In this document: positions 13,948-17,765 of the stretch, in pieces
Layout: every line of letters starts with the position of its first letter
How positions within the stretch are numbered: the stretch's first letter is position 1
Origin: CAZFLY01 sp964519995
GTDB lineage: Bacteria > Planctomycetota > Phycisphaerae > Sedimentisphaerales > Anaerobacaceae
Assembly (NCBI GenBank): GCA_964519995.1
Contig: CAZFLY010000055.1
Span: forward strand, 1-17,765
Reading direction: 5' to 3'
DNA length: 17,765 bases
Notes under the pieces: generated by a model
The model's input: only the letters and a program-made list of their open reading frames with translations
Told to the model about the DNA's origin: nothing
The model's database searches: none
Made by a program: the position numbers and the translations under genes

Positions 13948-16137
13948 TTAGCCGAAAAAACTCCTGACAATATCGTTGAAAGTAACATACAAGAAAAGCA
14001 TTCCAACGAGCACCCAGCCCGCATAAGCTGCAATTCCCTGCGCCCGCTCACTAATGGCAGAACCTTTGATTCTTTCCACAAGCATTAAAACTATCAGCCC
14101 GCCATCGAAGGGTGGCAAAGGCAAAAGATTTATCACAGCGATACACGCGCTTATCAAGCCAAGGAAATACGCATAGTTCACCAAAGGTTGTTCAACGACG
14201 ATCCGGTAGCTAACAGCTATAATTCCAACCGGACCGATGAGATTCTTTGGGCTGATAAGCCCGCCAATTAGGTGCTTTAACGTTACATAAGTCTGCGCAA
14301 CAAACATCACCGTCCTTCTGTAGCCCATTCCAATAGCGTTAATTGGTCCGCTGGCACGATAAAGTTTCTCTAAAGGACCGAAAGGAACCGGCTCAGCAAA
14401 GACTGATTTGACCGTTATATAATCTTTCTCAATATCAACTTTTAACGTTGTCCTGCCTGCTTCTCCATCATCTTGACGATAATCAATCACAACTTGCTCG
14501 TCTCTTGTGTGGGTAATCTCTCGCACTATGTCATAGAAGTCTTCAACGCCAACGCCATTGACTGCAGTTAAAGCAGCACCGCGGGGGATGTCAAGTCTTG
14601 CAGGCCCATTTTCGGCAGATATGGTCTTGGCAACAACAGGATGACCGGTATCAAGTAAAAGTCCTACGCCAATCATCGCTCGCTCACCATCCGCTGGCCT
14701 CCTTGGCGTAACAGTGACGCTGACAACTTGTTCGAGTCTATTTGGATCGGTGCGCAATACCTTCAGAGGCAGTTGCTTATTCTCGTACTGTTCAGTTACA
14801 GCGCGCATCTCCACATACGTGGGATTTTCAATGTCACCAATCGCAAGAACAATGTCACCATCCTTCAGATTGTGGTTGCGGTTTTCACCACCACCTGCAA
14901 TCTTGTCGGCGTCGATGCTAAAGCCAAGTTTCTTCTTGATCCTGTCGATAAAACTTTTTCCGTTTTCCTCAGTAAAAGCCGACACATCTGCAGCGGCAGT
15001 TATCCGTAGCCGGGGGACCATTGAGTAAATGTGCCCAAGCTCATCTTCAGAGTCCACCTCCTTGTCAGCAAGACGTAACCGGAGCGAGATTTGGGATTTT
15101 ACCAACTTAGACTTACCCTGGCCTGTACTTCGCTCGGCAACCAATGTCACTTCTGGGACAATAGAATCCTCGACAGTCTCTACAAGCTGCCAATGTGTTC
15201 GCACATCCTTGCCTTTAACACTTCTAATCCTATCACCGGGTCGCAGACCAGTTCTCTCATATAGCGTTTTGGCATCAGAAACATCCGCAATTGTCAGGCT
15301 CAGCGGTTGAATGATTCCAAACTCTCTTATCGATTCACCGGGCATGAGCTCTGCCACAAGGCCAAGACTCTCCTGCGAACCATCCTCATGCCGTACTGTT
15401 AGCTGAACTACTTCGTCAACATTCGACAAGGCTGACGCTATCAATATGTTGCTAAAGTCCAGATCCTTACGCTTGCCGGCAATTTCAATTATCTCATCAC
15501 CCGGCTTTATGCCTGCCCGCGCCGCCGGTGAATCAGGCACTACACCTCCAACGACAGCAGGCGGCAACCTTATCCCGGCAAGAAACACAATGACAAAAAT
15601 AATGCCGGCACTTATAACGTTGAAGGTAACACCTGCCGCTATGACCGGTATTCGAATACTTACAGGCTTGTTTGAGAATGAACGTGGGTCTTCGATCCTT
15701 TTAACCGATCCTATATCATCCTGTCCGAGCAGCTTAACAAAACCACCAAAGGGAATAAGGCCGATCCTATATTCCGTTTCCTCAGCCTTGTCTTTAGTGC
15801 CTTCCGTAGAATTCGATAAGCTCCTCACTGAGTCACTATCTCCTCTGCCAAACAAACTTGGCAGTACTCTGAACCGCAAGCCGCTTTCGGTCTTTCGCAG
15901 GCCGAGCAGCATCGGTGGCATAAAAATTGAAAAGACCTCCACCTTTATGCCGGAAAGCTTAGCAACAATAAAATGACCGAATTCATGGACAAGAACTACA
16001 CCCCCAAACCCAAGCAGAACCAGTAACACATTGCCAAAAATATGAATATTGCTGACAATCAGGTAAACAATTGCTGCAAAGACAGCAGCCAACAAGAATC
16101 CGCGAAGGTTTTTCAATGAACCACTCGATTCAGACAT
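13948..16137 (-). CDS. rseP: RseP-like site-2 zinc metalloprotease with several PDZ domains
   Basis: 729 residues against about 450 in E. coli. Inner-membrane M50 protease that cleaves transmembrane substrates such as anti-sigma factors. The active-site helix carries HEFGH at 51-55, and the third ligand region NLLPLPPFDGG is at 670-680 (Asp678). TRIGLIPFGGFVKL-like family sequence appears as YRIGLIPFGGFVKLLGQD at 123-140. The extra length is periplasmic: PDZ-like modules are suggested near 190-260, 280-335, 415-465 and 495-555. Residues about 98-119 (Ser/Thr/Lys-rich, before ETEYRIG) look inserted and overlap repeat-like DNA. Membrane helices near 13-48, 163-187, 655-670 and 703-720. Good Shine-Dalgarno AGGGA before ATG 16137. 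Lies 85 bp (or less) after dxr, a common pairing. Confidence 0.93.
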   Translation of the reverse strand: MSESSGSLKNLRGFLLAAVFAAIVYLIVSNIHIFGNVLLVLLGFGGVVLVHEFGHFIVAKLSGIKVEVFSIFMPPMLLGLRKTESGLRFRVLPSLFGRGDSDSVRSLSNSTEGTKDKAEETEYRIGLIPFGGFVKLLGQDDIGSVKRIEDPRSFSNKPVSIRIPVIAAGVTFNVISAGIIFVIVFLAGIRLPPAVVGGVVPDSPAARAGIKPGDEIIEIAGKRKDLDFSNILIASALSNVDEVVQLTVRHEDGSQESLGLVAELMPGESIREFGIIQPLSLTIADVSDAKTLYERTGLRPGDRIRSVKGKDVRTHWQLVETVEDSIVPEVTLVAERSTGQGKSKLVKSQISLRLRLADKEVDSEDELGHIYSMVPRLRITAAADVSAFTEENGKSFIDRIKKKLGFSIDADKIAGGGENRNHNLKDGDIVLAIGDIENPTYVEMRAVTEQYENKQLPLKVLRTDPNRLEQVVSVTVTPRRPADGERAMIGVGLLLDTGHPVVAKTISAENGPARLDIPRGAALTAVNGVGVEDFYDIVREITHTRDEQVVIDYRQDDGEAGRTTLKVDIEKDYITVKSVFAEPVPFGPLEKLYRASGPINAIGMGYRRTVMFVAQTYVTLKHLIGGLISPKNLIGPVGIIAVSYRIVVEQPLVNYAYFLGLISACIAVINLLPLPPFDGGLIVLMLVERIKGSAISERAQGIAAYAGWVLVGMLFLYVTFNDIVRSFFG
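15812..15832. repeat. Repeat-like segment inside rseP
   Basis: TTCGATAAGCTC followed by a 3-base difference and ACTGAG resembles the dispersed CTTCGACAAGCTCAGG-type repeat. It encodes part of the Ser/Thr-rich stretch at about residues 98-119 that separates two conserved RseP segments. Similarity is partial, so the call is tentative. Confidence 0.4.
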
Positions 16138-16222
16138 TAAATTTCCCTAAAAGAATCAAAGACTCGATAACCAAACTACAAAATACATTCTAAAATCCCG
16201 AATAGCAAATCTCGATGCTTGA

Positions 16223-17398
16223 TTATTGTTTTATGCTCTTGGATTTTTGCCTGAGACGATTTTTAACCTCCTGCCGTGCCCATGCGTCAGCCTCGAGTAT
16301 TTCCTCAAGAGACCCACATTTCCTGACATCGTGTTTATTCAAACAGTGTTCTATCAGTTCCACAATTCCAACAAATGGAATCTCTTCTGCAAGGAACCGT
16401 TCTACGGCAGCCTCATTCGCAGCATTAAAAACGACCGGCGCTGTGCCGCCGAGCCGGGCTACTTCGAATCCGAGCGGTAGAACGCGAAACGTCTGCGGAT
16501 TGGGCGCCTCAAAAGTAAGTCTTCCTATCTCGTCCAGACGCAGGCGCTTGCGCTGTCCTTCAACACGCTTAGGATACGTCAAAGCATATTGGATAGGAAT
16601 ACACATATCAGGCTGACCAAGCTGTGCTATTACCGAGCCGTCCACAAACTCAACAAGTGAATGGACTATTGACTCCGGATGAATTAAAATCTCAATTCGT
16701 TCCACAGGCATATCAAAAAGCCAGCGAGCTTCAATAACCTCAAACGCCTTATTCATCATTGTTGCTGAGTCTATTGTAATCTTGGGCCCCATATCCCAGA
16801 TCGGATGTGCAAGGGCTTGCTCCAGCGTTACATTCTGTAAATCCTCAAAGCTCGCCTGCCTAAATGGCCCACCCGAAGCCGTCAAGATTATCCTGGCCAC
16901 TTCCTGCCGAGAACCCGACTGCATGGCCTGACATATCGCTGAATGCTCACTATCCACAGGCAGAATCACACTGTCGTTTTCCTTTGCGGTCCTGGTTAAC
17001 AATTCACCTGCTATAACAAGTGGCTCCTTATTCGCAATGGCCAATCTCTTGCTTCGCCGCGCAGCGGCAAGAACAGAAGGCAAACCCGCCGCTCCGACTA
17101 TTGCCGATAGAACGATATCAACCTCATCGTGCTCAGCGATTTCTATAAGACTGCCGGGTCCACTTAAGACATCAACATCCATACTCGCGACCAATTCACT
17201 CAGCTCTGCTGCACGGTTAGCGTCAGAGATAGCTACAAATCTTGGCTTATATCGCGCCACCTGCTCAGCCAACAGTCCAACACTGCTGTGCGCGCTCAAG
17301 GCAAAGACTTCGTACTCCGGACCAAGCCCATCAATTACTCGCAGCGCGTTTCTGCCGACCGACCCCGTAGAACCCAGAATGGCAATCTTCTTGGTCAT
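16223..17398 (-). CDS. dxr: 1-deoxy-D-xylulose 5-phosphate reductoisomerase
   Basis: 391 residues from the ATG at 17398; a TTG at 17410 would add four residues (MITF) and is less likely. Rearranges and reduces DXP to methylerythritol 4-phosphate with NADPH, the first committed step of MEP isoprenoid synthesis, in the cytosol. Seen in order: the NADPH-binding IAILGSTGSVG at the N-terminus, NKEPLVIAG, the metal-site VDSEHSA, LTASGGPFR, DSATMMNKAFEVIEA, HPESIVHS and the C-terminal helical domain beginning near NAANEAAV. All core motifs are intact. No clear Shine-Dalgarno. It leads the dxr-rseP pair; uppS or cdsA, often found next to them, are not in the window. Confidence 0.97.
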   Translation of the reverse strand: MTKKIAILGSTGSVGRNALRVIDGLGPEYEVFALSAHSSVGLLAEQVARYKPRFVAISDANRAAELSELVASMDVDVLSGPGSLIEIAEHDEVDIVLSAIVGAAGLPSVLAAARRSKRLAIANKEPLVIAGELLTRTAKENDSVILPVDSEHSAICQAMQSGSRQEVARIILTASGGPFRQASFEDLQNVTLEQALAHPIWDMGPKITIDSATMMNKAFEVIEARWLFDMPVERIEILIHPESIVHSLVEFVDGSVIAQLGQPDMCIPIQYALTYPKRVEGQRKRLRLDEIGRLTFEAPNPQTFRVLPLGFEVARLGGTAPVVFNAANEAAVERFLAEEIPFVGIVELIEHCLNKHDVRKCGSLEEILEADAWARQEVKNRLRQKSKSIKQ

Positions 17399-17410
17399 AA
17401 ATGTTATCAA

Positions 17411-17765
17411 AAGAAATTAAATATGAGTTCTGGCATTTTCATAGTCTGACTAAAACCATCCTAACACAGAAAATACGCCCCGGCGATTTGCACCGTGGCT
17501 ACCGACAACTGATAGTATGCCAAGCACCAACACACTGTCAAGATGAAACACTCATAACAAGATCGGGTGTATCTGTCGATTGCGGGCAGATTTTCAACAG
17601 CAAAGTACCTCAAATACGGAAACATCCAAAGCCCGGACAACACACAGTGGATTTTCAAGTGTATTCCAAGCTGCCCCGGCTCGGCACGATAACCACATTC
17701 TCTGTTGTAAAACTAGTGCTTTGTTACATTTCAATTGATGGATATAATTTCTTTAGTTTTATCCG
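17411..17765. other. 355-bp region upstream of dxr with no gene recognised
   Basis: No convincing coding sequence, RNA or repeat was found. A 65-codon minus-strand frame (17461-17658) begins with TTG, has no Shine-Dalgarno and a Cys/Tyr-rich composition unlike the neighbours. An ATG at 17738 on the plus strand opens a frame that leaves the window after nine codons; it cannot be judged. Confidence 0.5.

Noticed and set aside
15446..15976. 176-codon plus-strand frame
   Set aside because: Opposite-strand shadow of rseP, which has clear M50 protease motifs in its own frame.
17461..17658. 65-codon minus-strand frame upstream of dxr
   Set aside because: Starts with TTG, lacks a Shine-Dalgarno, is Cys/Tyr-rich without a known motif; kept as non-coding.

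Overview
The window looks like part of the chromosome of an uncultivated planctomycete-like bacterium (perhaps Phycisphaerae/Sedimentisphaerales). This is an inference from a PEP-CTERM protein with a tryptophan/arginine-rich tail, a long multi-PDZ site-2 protease, and intergenic DNA crowded with small dispersed repeats. No rRNA or tRNA gene, CRISPR array, transposase or phage gene was seen. Nearly all genes lie on the minus strand; the exceptions are a small membrane protein (952-1671) and a glycosyltransferase (10676-12193).

Layout, left to right: the N-terminal part of hisC runs off the left edge (minus). A 487-bp repeat-rich gap follows, then a two-helix membrane protein of unknown function (plus). 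Next come a uroporphyrinogen-decarboxylase-fold protein with Zn-type ligands, accD and rpe (all minus). A small two-gene cassette follows, made of a 73-aa protein overlapping a nucleotidyltransferase-fold protein and resembling toxin-antitoxin layouts. A secreted PEP-CTERM protein comes next, then a 689-bp gap built of repeat elements. The glycolytic pair gap-pgk has a candidate promoter with a perfect dyad in its spacer. A membrane-anchored dual-specificity phosphatase is divergent from a GT39/ArnT-like glycosyltransferase. A 261-bp convergent gap holds an inverted-repeat element, and the window ends with glyA (divergent motif, N-terminal extension), rseP and dxr on the minus strand.

Most genes are central metabolism: histidine synthesis, fatty-acid initiation, pentose-phosphate pathway, lower glycolysis, one-carbon metabolism and MEP isoprenoid synthesis. 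dxr next to rseP is a common bacterial pairing.

The most unusual property is the repeat biology. At least one small repeat family (core like CCTGAGC..n..CGAAGG) and one separate 64-bp palindromic segment occur between genes and also apparently inside reading frames without breaking them. The URO-D-fold gene seems to carry three such insertions and rseP a fourth, reminiscent of the Rickettsia palindromic elements. A second repeat class has a strict 7-bp period with a different unit at each site, and several tracts end at or within 3 bp of a stop codon. A third class is long imperfect hairpins whose ends read GTCATTTCGA or ATTGCGAG.
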